Of a stretch of DNA of 64,000 nt, positions 44,490 through 52,605 are shown in pieces. Under the pieces are notes generated by a model. It was given only the letters and a program-made list of their open reading frames with translations, did not search any database and had not been told where the DNA came from. Numbering within the stretch: position 1 is the stretch's first letter; every line of letters begins with the position of its first letter. The DNA is from Sphingomonas sp. LY29. Lineage in GTDB: Bacteria > Pseudomonadota > Alphaproteobacteria > Sphingomonadales > Sphingomonadaceae. The position numbers were made by a program, and so were the translations under genes. The stretch lies in contig NZ_CP141587.1 in the NCBI RefSeq assembly GCF_035593985.1, forward strand, positions 1,734,001-1,798,000, written 5' to 3'.

Positions 44490-47090
44490 TCAGCCGAGGC
44501 TCTTCGACGCCTGCTCGAACGTGTCCTTCGACAGGCCCGGTGTCGCCACGATCCGCTCCAGCTCGGCCCGCATCAGCGGGGCGCGACCCGGCTCCATCCG
44601 CCGCCAGCGGCCGAGCGCGGGCACTTGCCGCGCGGCAACCTGCGGGTTGGCGGAATCGATCTCGATGATGCGGTCGGCGAGAAAGCGATAGCCGCGACCC
44701 GACGCATGGTGGAACACCCACTGGTTGGCGGCAAAGTTCGCCACCAGCGCGCGCCAGCGGTTGGGGTTGCGCAGGGTAAAGTCGGGATGCTTCGCCAGCG
44801 CCTCGACCACGTCGAGCGTATCCTCGCGCTGCGCCATGCCCGCCTGCAGCGCGAACCACTTGTCGAGCACCAGCGTGTTGTCGGCATAGCGCGCATAGAA
44901 GTCGTCGAACGCCGCCGCCCGCTCGGGCGCGTCGAGGCTGGCGAGGACCGCGAGCGCGCCTTGCCGCTCGGTCATCGTCGTCGCCGCGTCATACTGCGCC
45001 TTCGCCAGCGCCGCGCCGTCGGCGGGGTTGCCGGCGGCGATCAGGCCGAGCGCGACGCTGCGCAGGCGGCGAACGCCCTTGGCCGTCGGCGAAAGGTCGG
45101 CGCCATCGGCACGGGCAGCCTGAGCGTCCTTGAGTTCGCTGGCCAAGGCGGCGCCGATCGCGTGGGCGAGCGCCCGGCGGCTGGCGTGGATCGCGTCGGG
45201 GTCGACCTGCTCCATGCGGTCGCCGATCAGGCTCTCGCTCGGCAGTGACAGCGCCTCGCCCTTGAACGCCGGATCGAGCGCGTTGGAGGCGAGGGTGCCG
45301 CGCACCGCCTCGATCACCGGCGCCGGGTCGACCGGCTGTCCCTGCGCGCCCGCGACAAGCACGCGCATCATCAATTCCTGCACCGCTTCGTAGCGAGCGA
45401 ACGGGTCGGGATCGACCGCCGCCAGCCGCTCGAGATCGCCCGCTTCACGCGCGACATCGAGGATGACGGGGGCGGAGAAGCCGCGGTTGATCGACAGCAT
45501 CGGCCGCTCGGTCGCGTCGAACTCGACCGATGCTTCGGCGGTGTCGAGCAACACCAGTCGCTCCTCGCCGATCGCCTCGCGGCTGTCCGCGCCGATCAAG
45601 CCAACGCGCAGCGGGAGCACCATCGGCGACTTGCCGGACTGCCCGGGGGTGTCGGGGATCGCCTGCGTCAGGTGAAGCACCGCCTTGCCCGCCGCCGCGT
45701 CATGGTCGATCCGCGCGGTGACCTTCGGGGTTCCCGCCTGGCTGTACCACAAGCGGAACTGGCCGAGGTCGACGCCGCTGGCATCCTCCATCGCCTTTAC
45801 GAAATCCTCGCACGTCGCGGCGGTGCCGTCGTGACGGTCGAAGTAAAGGTCGCTGCCGCGCCGGAACGCCTCGTCGCCAAGGATGGTGCGCATCATGCGG
45901 ATCACCTCGGCGCCCTTGTTGTAGACGGTCGCGGTGTAGAAATTGGTGATCTCGACGTAGGATTCGGGCCGGATCGGATGCGCCAGCGGCCCGCTGTCCT
46001 CTGGGAATTGCGCGGCGCGGAGCAGGCGGACGTCGTCGATCCGCTTGACCGCTTCCGACCCCATGTCGGCCGAAAAGCACTGGTCGCGGAAGACGGTGAA
46101 GCCTTCTTTCAGGCTGAGCTGGAACCAGTCGCGGCAGGTGACGCGATCGCCCGACCAATTGTGGAAATATTCGTGGGCGACGACGCCCGCGACATTGTCG
46201 AAATCACCGTCGGTCGCGCTGTCCTGGTCAGCCAGTACGTAGCGCGAATTGAAGATGTTGAGGCCCTTGTTCTCCATCGCGCCGAAGTTGAAATCGTCGA
46301 CCGCGACGATGTTGAACTGACCCAGGTCATACTCGCGGCCATAGACCTCTTCATCCCACGTCATCGCCGCCTTCAGGCTGGCCATCGCATGGGCGGTGCG
46401 CGGCAGGTCGTCGGGACGGACGTAGATGGCAAGGTCGACGGTGCGCCCGCTCAACGTGACGAAGGTGTCGCGGTTGGCGGCGAGGTCGGCAGCGACCAGC
46501 GCGAACAGATAGCTCGGCTTGGGGAAGGGATCTTCCCACACCGCCCAGTGCGTGCCGCCTTCGCCCTCGCCGGATTCGACCAGGTTGCCATTGGCGAGCA
46601 GCACCGGATAGCGCGCCTTGTCGGCGCTCATCCGCACGCGATAGCGCGACAGCACGTCGGGGCGGTCGGGATGGAAGGCGATGCGGCGGAAGCCCTCGCT
46701 TTCGCACTGGGTGCAGAGATTCCCGCCCGAGGCGTAGAGCCCCATCAAATGCGTGTTCGCGGACGGGTTGAGCTCGACCTCGGTCTCGATCGTCGCGCTG
46801 TCGCCGGCGATGTCGATCACCAGCATGTCACCGTCCATCCGCCAGCGCGCCTCGCCGCCGTCGACAGTAACGCGGAGCGGGGTCAGCTCATCGCCCGCCA
46901 GCCGCAGCGGCCGGTCATGCTTGCCATTGCGCGTGACGGTCAGCGTCGAACGGACGCGGGACTTTTCGCCATCGAGCGCGAAGTCGAGCGCGACGTCGGG
47001 CACCCACCAATCGGGCGGGCGATAGTCCTTGCGGTGGATGGCGACATGCTCCGGCGAGGGCGGAGCTTCGGGATTAAGGCGGGCGTCCAT
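44490..47090 (-). CDS. pepN: Aminopeptidase N (M1 family)
   Basis: 866 residues, normal for proteobacterial PepN. The exopeptidase motif GAMEN (about 267-271) and the zinc site HEYFHNWSGDR (about 306) followed 18 residues later by the third ligand in LKEGFTVFRDQ are intact. The N-terminal beta domain (EVELNPSANTHLMGLYASGG, CTQCESEGFRRI) and the ~400-residue helical C-terminal bowl are complete. It removes N-terminal amino acids from peptides in the cytoplasm. Convergent with the lipid-transport operon, 6 nt apart. Confidence 0.95.
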   Translation of the reverse strand: MDARLNPEAPPSPEHVAIHRKDYRPPDWWVPDVALDFALDGEKSRVRSTLTVTRNGKHDRPLRLAGDELTPLRVTVDGGEARWRMDGDMLVIDIAGDSATIETEVELNPSANTHLMGLYASGGNLCTQCESEGFRRIAFHPDRPDVLSRYRVRMSADKARYPVLLANGNLVESGEGEGGTHWAVWEDPFPKPSYLFALVAADLAANRDTFVTLSGRTVDLAIYVRPDDLPRTAHAMASLKAAMTWDEEVYGREYDLGQFNIVAVDDFNFGAMENKGLNIFNSRYVLADQDSATDGDFDNVAGVVAHEYFHNWSGDRVTCRDWFQLSLKEGFTVFRDQCFSADMGSEAVKRIDDVRLLRAAQFPEDSGPLAHPIRPESYVEITNFYTATVYNKGAEVIRMMRTILGDEAFRRGSDLYFDRHDGTAATCEDFVKAMEDASGVDLGQFRLWYSQAGTPKVTARIDHDAAAGKAVLHLTQAIPDTPGQSGKSPMVLPLRVGLIGADSREAIGEERLVLLDTAEASVEFDATERPMLSINRGFSAPVILDVAREAGDLERLAAVDPDPFARYEAVQELMMRVLVAGAQGQPVDPAPVIEAVRGTLASNALDPAFKGEALSLPSESLIGDRMEQVDPDAIHASRRALAHAIGAALASELKDAQAARADGADLSPTAKGVRRLRSVALGLIAAGNPADGAALAKAQYDAATTMTERQGALAVLASLDAPERAAAFDDFYARYADNTLVLDKWFALQAGMAQREDTLDVVEALAKHPDFTLRNPNRWRALVANFAANQWVFHHASGRGYRFLADRIIEIDSANPQVAARQVPALGRWRRMEPGRAPLMRAELERIVATPGLSKDTFEQASKSLG

Positions 47091-47123
47091 GTGGCGTGAG
47101 GTAGGGAGCCGAGCGCGCTTCGC

Positions 47124-47270
47124 CTAGTCCTTCTTCTTCGCCGCGGCGCCCTTCTTGCCCAGGATCGACTGCGCCTTGGACGAGGTGCGCGGGTTCGATT
47201 TCCCCTCCTTCGCCGCCGCCGCATTGGCGCGCTTCGCGGCGTGACTTCCGTGGCCCTTGGTTTCCGACAT
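47124..47270 (-). CDS. Small basic Ala/Lys-rich protein
   Basis: 48 residues from the ATG at 47270, with AGGAG eight nt upstream. The sequence is almost entirely Ala, Lys, Gly and Ser and ends in LGKKGAAAKKKD, giving a strongly basic, probably disordered protein. This composition suggests nucleic-acid binding or a histone-H1-like tail, but nothing specific can be assigned. Located just upstream of pepN on the same strand. Confidence 0.65.
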   Translation of the reverse strand: MSETKGHGSHAAKRANAAAAKEGKSNPRTSSKAQSILGKKGAAAKKKD

Positions 47271-47335
47271 CGGTGCTGCTCCTTTGTTCAGGAGCGTAAC
47301 GCGCGACGGCAAGAATGTGACATCAGATGGATGCT

Positions 47336-47584
47336 TCAACGAATAGGTTCACAGGCCACACCATCGCCGTCACCATCCATTGTCTCGCGATAGCCTGGCT
47401 CGCCAGCTCTGATAGGCGCTTTCCCGAGGGCGCGAACTTCATAGCAACCGCTGTAATGAACTGAAGTTTCTATTCTCTGCGCTTCTTCATCGCTCATGAA
47501 CATCGCCGGCGGAATTGAAGCCCACGCAAGACCTCCCACGCCGCCTAAAATTACCGCATTGATCAGTATCGCCTTCGCATCCAT
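47336..47584 (-). CDS. Excalibur-domain calcium-binding protein
   Basis: 82 residues with a single hydrophobic N-terminal helix (ILINAVILGGVGGLAWASIP) that anchors or exports it. The C-terminal ~38 residues are an Excalibur motif: HYSGCYEVRALGKAPIRAGE followed by DGDGDGVACE, with the Asp-rich calcium loop and two cysteines likely in a disulfide. Such domains are extracellular. An AT-rich stretch upstream (around 47610-47630) is a plausible promoter. Confidence 0.85.
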   Translation of the reverse strand: MDAKAILINAVILGGVGGLAWASIPPAMFMSDEEAQRIETSVHYSGCYEVRALGKAPIRAGEPGYRETMDGDGDGVACEPIR

Positions 47585-47784
47585 TCCACGAATATTCCGA
47601 GGACCGGTGTAAAAATAATGAAGATCGCCTCACTGATCTTGAGCGAAGACGGTCTTTACGCGAAGGCGTCAAATCCTCGTCGGCAACTCTGGCGAAGGGC
47701 AAGCCTTGGTAAAGGTCGTGCGCGCTTGAAGCTGCGTTAAGGGCGCTAACCTGTTCCTAACCGATCGCGGGGTAGGGGGTGGTC

Positions 47785-48030
47785 ATGGCCAGCCCGCTCC
47801 CCACCGGAAAGCAATCCGTCAACCTCGCCTCGACCGCGGTGCCCGGATCGCGCATTCGCCGCGACCCGCCGAAGCCGGAAAAAGTGAAGATCGTCGTCGA
47901 TCCCGAGTCGCGCGACCAGTTCGACGCGATCGTCGGCATCACCGCCTTCGCGCTGGCGATCGCGGTGATCCTGCTTGGGGTAGCGCTATACGGCGGCTGG
48001 TCGCCCAGTCAGTACACGCTGGAGATTTGA
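47785..48030 (+). CDS. Small tail-anchored membrane protein
   Basis: 81 residues from the ATG at 47785; a GTG two codons earlier is possible. A polar N-terminal half (GSRIRRDPPKPEKVKIVVDP) is followed by one strong membrane helix (AFALAIAVILLGVALYGGW) near the C-terminus. There is no signal peptide. Function unknown. A perfect hairpin begins within its stop codon and separates it from nrdB. Confidence 0.6.
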   Translation: MASPLPTGKQSVNLASTAVPGSRIRRDPPKPEKVKIVVDPESRDQFDAIVGITAFALAIAVILLGVALYGGWSPSQYTLEI

Positions 48031-48054
48031 AGTCGCGGCGCCCGCCGCGACTTC
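48029..48054. terminator. Bidirectional hairpin between the small membrane gene and nrdB
   Basis: A 10-bp perfect inverted repeat, GAAGTCGCGG (48029-48038) and CCGCGACTTC (48045-48054), with a 6-nt loop. It lies between convergent genes and includes the last bases of the upstream stop codon. There is no clear T-run, so termination would rely on stem strength. Confidence 0.65.
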
Positions 48055-48090
48055 ATTCATAATCACCCCGCCGCATATTCGACGGGCGAG

Positions 48091-49152
48091 CTACTCCGCC
48101 GCCACGCCAGCCCGGCTGAACATGTCCCCCTCGCCCTCACCGGCACCTTCGGCGGCAACGTCGTTGCTCGCCTTGGCCTTCTGGCGGACGTCGAAGCGGT
48201 TCCAGACATCGTTCCAGTCGCCGCGGGTGGCCGCCTTCGAATATTCCGTCGCGCGGGTTTCGAAGAAGTTGGCGTGCTCGACACCATTGAGCAGCGGGGC
48301 GAGCCAGGGGAGCGGGTGCTCCTTGATCCGATAGATCGGCGGCAGGTGCAGCTGGCCCAGGCGCCAGTCGGCGATGTAGCGGATGTACGCCTTGATATCG
48401 TCGGCGGTCATGCCTTCGACCGGGCCGTGCTCGAACGCCAGGTCGATGAACGCGTCTTCAAGACGGACGGTCTTGAAGCACTGGTCCATGATCTCGTCCT
48501 TGACGTTGGCGGTCAGGCAATCGCGCTCCTTCACGAAGGCGTGATAGAGGCGGATGATGCCTTCGCAGTGGAGGCTTTCGTCGCGGACCGACCAGCTGAC
48601 GATCTGCCCCATGCCCTTCATCTTGTTGAAGCGCGGGAAGTTCATCAGCATCGCGAAGCTGGCGAACAGCTGCAGCCCCTCGGTGAAGCCGCCGAACATC
48701 GCCAGCGTCTTGGCGATGTCCTCGTCGGTGTCGACGCCGAAGGTGTTCAGATAGTCGTGCTTGTCCTTCATCTCCTTATACTGAAGGAACATGCCATACT
48801 CGCTCTCGGGCATGCCGATGGTGTCGAGCAGGTGGCTGTAGGCGGCGATGTGCACCGTCTCCATGTTGGAGAAGGCGGCGAGCATCATCTTGATCTCGGT
48901 CGGCTTGAACACGCGGCCGTACTTCTCGTGGTAGCAATCTTGCACCTCGACGTCGGCCTGCGTGAAGAAGCGGAAGATCTGCGTCAGCAGGTTGCGCTCA
49001 TGGTCGCTGAGCTTCTGCGCCCAGTCGCGGCAATCCTCGCCCAGCGGCACTTCCTCGGGCATCCAGTGGATCTGCTGCTGCCGCTTCCAGAAGTCGAACG
49101 CCCACGGGTATTCGAACGGCTTGTACTGCTTGCGTGCTTCTAAAAGGCCCAT
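48091..49152 (-). CDS. nrdB: Ribonucleotide reductase class I, small (R2) subunit
   Basis: 353 residues. It holds the diiron-tyrosyl radical cofactor used by NrdA. Metal-ligand motifs are present in FTQADVEVQDCYHE, FSNMETVHIAAYSHLLD (E-x2-H plus the neighbouring Tyr), and DESLHCEGIIRLYH (E-x2-H). The N-terminus (MGLLEARKQYKPFEYPWAFD) has no ATP-cone. The last gene of the nrd operon, 3 nt after the 118-residue membrane-protein gene. The C-terminal tail (MFSRAGVAAE) is acidic-alanine rich; the R1-binding Phe is less obvious than in E. coli. Confidence 0.95.
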   Translation of the reverse strand: MGLLEARKQYKPFEYPWAFDFWKRQQQIHWMPEEVPLGEDCRDWAQKLSDHERNLLTQIFRFFTQADVEVQDCYHEKYGRVFKPTEIKMMLAAFSNMETVHIAAYSHLLDTIGMPESEYGMFLQYKEMKDKHDYLNTFGVDTDEDIAKTLAMFGGFTEGLQLFASFAMLMNFPRFNKMKGMGQIVSWSVRDESLHCEGIIRLYHAFVKERDCLTANVKDEIMDQCFKTVRLEDAFIDLAFEHGPVEGMTADDIKAYIRYIADWRLGQLHLPPIYRIKEHPLPWLAPLLNGVEHANFFETRATEYSKAATRGDWNDVWNRFDVRQKAKASNDVAAEGAGEGEGDMFSRAGVAAE

Positions 49153-49155
49153 GGG

Positions 49156-49512
49156 TCAGACTCCTGAAAATTCGATGGCGGTGGCGGCGCCGAGGACGAC
49201 GGCGCCAAGCGCGACGATGATGATGAGGGCGCGGCGGTTGCGAGCGGTCTGCTGCTCGTCGACCGGCGTGGCGGGGGCGCGGCGCGAGTTGATCAGCAGG
49301 ACGCCGAACATCGGCAGCATGAACGAGGCCGGTGACGGATCGTCCATCCATCGCGGCAGAACGCCGATCTTGCCAAGCAGGTAGGCCGCGAACAGGGCCA
49401 CCCCGACGGAGGCGATCGCGACGCCGGCCCACTGCAACCAATTATAAGGACGAAGCGGCGGACCCTGCTCCTCATAGGCGTTCGGATCGAATTGATGCGT
49501 GCGATACCCCAT
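49156..49512 (-). CDS. Membrane protein of the nrd operon (118 aa)
   Basis: 118 residues from the ATG at 49512, sharing one base with the previous stop (TGATG). A polar N-terminus (MGYRTHQFDPNAYEEQ) precedes three membrane helices (WLQWAGVAIASVGVALFAAY, SFMLPMFGVLLINS, ALIIIVALGAVVLGAATAIE). There are no enzymatic motifs. It sits between the 103-residue protein and nrdB. Function unknown; the conserved-looking soluble start suggests a cytoplasmic face. Confidence 0.7.
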   Translation of the reverse strand: MGYRTHQFDPNAYEEQGPPLRPYNWLQWAGVAIASVGVALFAAYLLGKIGVLPRWMDDPSPASFMLPMFGVLLINSRRAPATPVDEQQTARNRRALIIIVALGAVVLGAATAIEFSGV

Positions 49513-49823
49513 CAGCCGGCGGCTCCGGGGAAGAAGGGACGAACCAGCAGCGGCAGCGCGAGCGCGAGGAGGCCGAGCCCGGCGAACAGCGAGACGAGGC
49601 GGCGAAGCTTCGGCTGGCGCGCCGACAGCCATAGGACGCCGCCCGCCATCACGAATAGCAGCCCCGCGGCGGGATTGGCGTCGCCAAGGCCGCCAAGGCG
49701 AAGCGGCGGGTCGGCCGCTTGGGCCAGCAGCAGCGCGGCGACGATCAGCAGCCCGCCCGCGCCAAGCGCCAGGCCGGCGCGTTGCGTGGGATCGCTGGGA
49801 AGGGTAGGGAAGGCCACGGTCAT
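49512..49823 (-). CDS. Membrane protein of the nrd operon (103 aa)
   Basis: 103 residues from the ATG at 49823 (ATGA overlap with the preceding gene). Three hydrophobic spans (GLALGAGGLLIVAALLLAQA, GLLFVMAGGVLWLSA, LFAGLGLLALALPLLVRPF) are joined by short loops. No signal peptide, motif or cysteine pattern was found. Function unknown. Confidence 0.65.
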   Translation of the reverse strand: MTVAFPTLPSDPTQRAGLALGAGGLLIVAALLLAQAADPPLRLGGLGDANPAAGLLFVMAGGVLWLSARQPKLRRLVSLFAGLGLLALALPLLVRPFFPGAAG

Positions 49824-50035
49824 GCCGCGCCCGGCCGGCCGGCGAGCCCGACCGCGAAGATTACCAGCAGCACGCCCAAGGCGGTCAGCATCGTTCCCGA
49901 CATCCGCCGAACGACCATTCCCGCTTCGCTGCCGCGGCGCGAGCGCGCGAGCAACGTCACACCGATCACCAGTGCGATCGCAGCGGCGCCGAGCATGATG
50001 AAGGTCGCAAGGCCGATGTCGGCGAGGCTGGTCAC
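49820..50035 (-). CDS. Small membrane protein of the nrd operon (71 aa)
   Basis: 71 residues from the GTG at 50035 (GTGA overlap). Two membrane helices (LATFIMLGAAAIALVIGVTL, TMLTALGVLLVIFAVGLAG) flank a basic loop (ARSRRGSEAGMVVRRMSG), placing the loop in the cytoplasm. The hairpin form resembles hypoxia-inducible-gene-type small proteins, but I cannot assign a family. Confidence 0.6.
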   Translation of the reverse strand: MTSLADIGLATFIMLGAAAIALVIGVTLLARSRRGSEAGMVVRRMSGTMLTALGVLLVIFAVGLAGRPGAA

Positions 50036-50352
50036 GGCGCGGTCGGTCCCTTGCGCCGGATGATCGCGAACCAGATGAGGCCGATCGCCGCCAGCGCGGG
50101 CAGCGCCCACAGCCAGACGAACATGCCAATCTCCGCACCGCCGCCCGACAGCAGCCGTGCGCTGCAGCCCAGCTTCTGGACGTAGCCGAGGTCGCCCGCG
50201 CCCGACACGTCGCATTGCGTCGGCCAGGTGACCGCGCCGTCGAGCCACACGCCCGCCAGCGCCCACACCACCGAGGGGATGACGATCGCCCAGAAGCGGC
50301 GGCCGCCGACCTGGCGGTAGGTGTCCCGAAGTTCGCCTAGTTCCTTGCGCAT
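50032..50352 (-). CDS. Membrane protein of the nrd operon (106 aa)
   Basis: 106 residues from the ATG at 50352, one nt after the nrdA stop. A helix (FWAIVIPSVVWALAGVWL) and a second one (FVWLWALPALAAIGLIWFAI) enclose a periplasmic segment with two cysteines (QCDVSGAGDLGYVQKLGCSA) that could form a disulfide. First of four small membrane-protein genes between nrdA and nrdB. Confidence 0.65.
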   Translation of the reverse strand: MRKELGELRDTYRQVGGRRFWAIVIPSVVWALAGVWLDGAVTWPTQCDVSGAGDLGYVQKLGCSARLLSGGGAEIGMFVWLWALPALAAIGLIWFAIIRRKGPTAP

Positions 50353-50353
50353 C

Positions 50354-52240
50354 TTACTGGCAGGCCAGACATTCGTCATAGTCGGTCGTTGGCAGCTGGT
50401 ACTTGGCCGGCTCGGCGGTGTTGTCGGCTTCGACTCCGCCCGCGAAGCCAGCACGCTGCACGCTCTTCGACCGCAAGTAGTAGAGCGACTTGATGCCAAG
50501 TTCCCACGCGCGGAAGTGCAGCATCATCAGGTCCCACTTGTCGACGTCGGCGGGGATGAACAGGTTCAGCGACTGCGCCTGGTCGATATAAGGCGTGCGG
50601 TCGCCGGCAAGCTCGAGCAGCCAGCGCTGGTCGATCTCGAAGCTGGTCTTGTAGGTGTCCTTTTCTTCCGACGTCAGGAAGTCGAGGTGGGCGACGCTGC
50701 CGCCCTGCTCCAGGATCGAATTCCACACCGCGTCACTGTTCTTGTGCTTCTCGGTCAGCAGCTTTTCCAGGTACGGATTGCGGATCGAGAAGCTGCCCGA
50801 CAGGGTCTTGTGGGTGTAGATGTTCGCCGGGATCGGCTCGATGCAGGCGCTGGTGCCGCCGCAGATGATGCTGATCGACGCGGTCGGCGCGATCGCCATC
50901 TTGCAGCTGAAGCGCTCCATCACGCCCATGTCGGCGGCGTCGGGGCACGGTCCGCGCTCCTGCGCCAGCATCATCGATGCCTGGTCGACCTGCGCGCGGA
51001 CATGCTTGAAGATCTTCAGGTTGAGCGACTTCGCCATCGCGCCTTCGAACGGAAGGCCGCGCGCCTGCAGGAAGCTGTGGAAGCCCATCACGCCAAGCCC
51101 GACCGAGCGCTCGCGCTCGCAGCTGTACTTGGCGCGTGCCATCTCGTCGGGGGCGCGGGCGATATAGTCGGACAGGACGTTGTCGAGGAAGCGCATCACG
51201 TCCTCGATGAACTGCTTGTCGCCGTTCCACTCGTCCCAGGTTTCCAGGTTGAGGCTGGAGAGGCAGCACACCGCGGTACGATCGGCGCCAAGGTGGTCCT
51301 TGCCGGTCGGAAGCGTGATTTCGCTGCACAGGTTCGACGTCGACACCTTGAGGCCAAGGTCGCGATGATGCTTTGGCATGTTCTTGTTCACCGTGTCGGC
51401 GAACACGATGTACGGCTCGCCGGTGGCGAGGCGGGTTTCGACCAGCTTCTGGAACAGCGAGCGGGCGTGGACCTTGCCGCGCTCGCTGCCGTCCTTGGGC
51501 GAGCGAAGGATGAAGTCCTCGCCCGAGCGGACCGCGTCCATGAAGTCGTCGGTGATCAGGACGCCGTGGTGCAGGTTGAGCGCCTTGCGGTTGAAGTCGC
51601 CCGACGGCTTGCGGATCTCCAGGAACTCCTCGATCTCGGGGTGCGAGATGTCGAGATAGACCGCGGCCGACCCACGGCGCAGCGAGCCCTGGCTGATCGC
51701 CAGCGTCAGGCTGTCCATCACGCGGACGAATGGGATGATCCCGCTGGTCTTGCCGTTCAGGCCGACCGGCTCGCCGATGCCGCGCACCGCGCCCCAATAA
51801 GTGCCGATGCCGCCGCCCTTCGACGCCAGCCAGACATTCTCGTTCCACGTGTCGACGATGCCGTTGAGGCTGTCACTGACCGAGTTGAGGTAGCAGCTGA
51901 TCGGCAGGCCGCGGCCGGTGCCGCCGTTCGACAGGACCGGGGTCGCGGGCATGAACCACAGCTTGGAGATATAGTCATAGACGCGCTGCGCATGGTCCTG
52001 GTCGTCGGCGTAGGCCGACGCGACGCGCGCAAACAGGTCCTGGTAGGATTCGCCCGGAAGCAGATAACGGTCGCGAAGCGTGTCCTTGCCGAACTCGGTC
52101 AGCAGGGCGTCGCGGGTCGAATCGGTGACGACGTCGAACGCGCGAGCGTCGATCGTCTTGCTGTCGCGCTTGGGCGCCGCATCGGTGACCAGCACATCGT
52201 CCGCGCCGACATCGCTCGAGCTTGCAAAATCCATCGTCAT
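50354..52240 (-). CDS. nrdA: Ribonucleotide reductase class I, large (R1) subunit
   Basis: 628 residues from the ATG at 52240, with a purine-rich GGACGGGGA upstream; an ATG two codons later is possible. It reduces ribonucleoside diphosphates to deoxy forms. Active-site Cys residues are in PISCYLNSV, SNLCSEITLPT, and the C-terminal redox pair is YDECLACQ. There is no N-terminal ATP-cone (the protein begins about where the catalytic core starts), so activity control by dATP through R1 is not expected. The leader contains NrdR-like boxes, an SOS-type box and a hairpin. Its stop is one nt from a small membrane-protein gene. Confidence 0.95.
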   Translation of the reverse strand: MTMDFASSSDVGADDVLVTDAAPKRDSKTIDARAFDVVTDSTRDALLTEFGKDTLRDRYLLPGESYQDLFARVASAYADDQDHAQRVYDYISKLWFMPATPVLSNGGTGRGLPISCYLNSVSDSLNGIVDTWNENVWLASKGGGIGTYWGAVRGIGEPVGLNGKTSGIIPFVRVMDSLTLAISQGSLRRGSAAVYLDISHPEIEEFLEIRKPSGDFNRKALNLHHGVLITDDFMDAVRSGEDFILRSPKDGSERGKVHARSLFQKLVETRLATGEPYIVFADTVNKNMPKHHRDLGLKVSTSNLCSEITLPTGKDHLGADRTAVCCLSSLNLETWDEWNGDKQFIEDVMRFLDNVLSDYIARAPDEMARAKYSCERERSVGLGVMGFHSFLQARGLPFEGAMAKSLNLKIFKHVRAQVDQASMMLAQERGPCPDAADMGVMERFSCKMAIAPTASISIICGGTSACIEPIPANIYTHKTLSGSFSIRNPYLEKLLTEKHKNSDAVWNSILEQGGSVAHLDFLTSEEKDTYKTSFEIDQRWLLELAGDRTPYIDQAQSLNLFIPADVDKWDLMMLHFRAWELGIKSLYYLRSKSVQRAGFAGGVEADNTAEPAKYQLPTTDYDECLACQ

Positions 52241-52272
52241 TCCCCGTCCGCTGGGCCGTTCGATGACGGCCT

Positions 52273-52287
52273 GTTCTATATCTGTTC
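52273..52287. promoter_or_regulatory. SOS (LexA) box candidate upstream of nrdA
   Basis: GTTC-TATATCT-GTTC is an exact match to the alphaproteobacterial LexA consensus GTTC-N7-GTTC. On the nrdA strand it reads GAAC-AGATATA-GAAC and encloses a -10-like TATAGA, 33 to 47 nt before the start codon. One to two exact matches are expected by chance in 64 kb, so the promoter position carries most of the weight. Confidence 0.5.
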
Positions 52288-52385
52288 GACTCGGTGCCAT
52301 GGCGGCCAGCCTAGCCTATTTGCAGCGGCATTGCGCCTCTTTCGGCGGCTCGTCCCCGATATCCACAGGGCACGAGCAGCCTCAT

Positions 52386-52407
52386 GCGGAAGATAAGCAT
52401 CTTCCGC
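52386..52407. promoter_or_regulatory. Strong hairpin in the nrdA leader region
   Basis: A 9-bp perfect inverted repeat, GCGGAAGAT (52386-52394) and ATCTTCCGC (52399-52407), with loop AAGC on the plus strand. It lies between the NrdR-like boxes and nrdA. No gene ends on either strand here and no T-run follows, so it is more likely a leader structure or protein site than a terminator. Confidence 0.6.
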
Positions 52408-52412
52408 CCCAA

Positions 52413-52459
52413 CCACAATTAGTTGAGAGTGACCCCCGTCGCTACACAACAGATAGTGG
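52413..52459. promoter_or_regulatory. Pair of NrdR-box-like sites upstream of nrdA
   Basis: The known NrdR box is a 16-bp palindrome close to acaCwAtATaTwGtgt. Site 1 (52444-52459, ACACAACAGATAGTGG) matches about 13 of 16 positions and site 2 (52413-52428, CCACAATTAGTTGAGA) about 10, both keeping CwA and TwG. Their spacing is exactly 31 bp (three helical turns), the arrangement usual for NrdR pairs. NrdR is an ATP-cone repressor of ribonucleotide reductase genes. Confidence 0.7.
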
Positions 52460-52605
52460 CTGAATGCGCGCGAAACACAAGATGAAAAACGACGGACCGT
52501 GAAAAATTCGGTGTCCCGCTCTGTGGCAAACCGTGCATTAACCGCGAGCAGGCTAAGGCTGCGATATCGGACCGGTGAGCGCCGGACGCGAAGGGGGAAG
52601 GCGTT

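Larger units (their letters stand above)
52241..52605. other. 365-bp control region between nrdA and the GT87 gene
   Basis: No gene is seen here. Going upstream from nrdA it holds an SOS-type box, a DnaA-box-like 9-mer (ATATCCACA, 52359-52367, one mismatch, possibly chance), a 9-bp hairpin and two NrdR-like boxes. The divergent GT87 gene starts at 52606. It is one of the most AT-rich parts of the core region of the window. Confidence 0.7.

Noticed and set aside
52359..52367. DnaA box controlling nrdA
   Set aside because: One 9-mer with a mismatch; the same 9-mer occurs again near 54292, so it is likely chance. Mentioned only as context.
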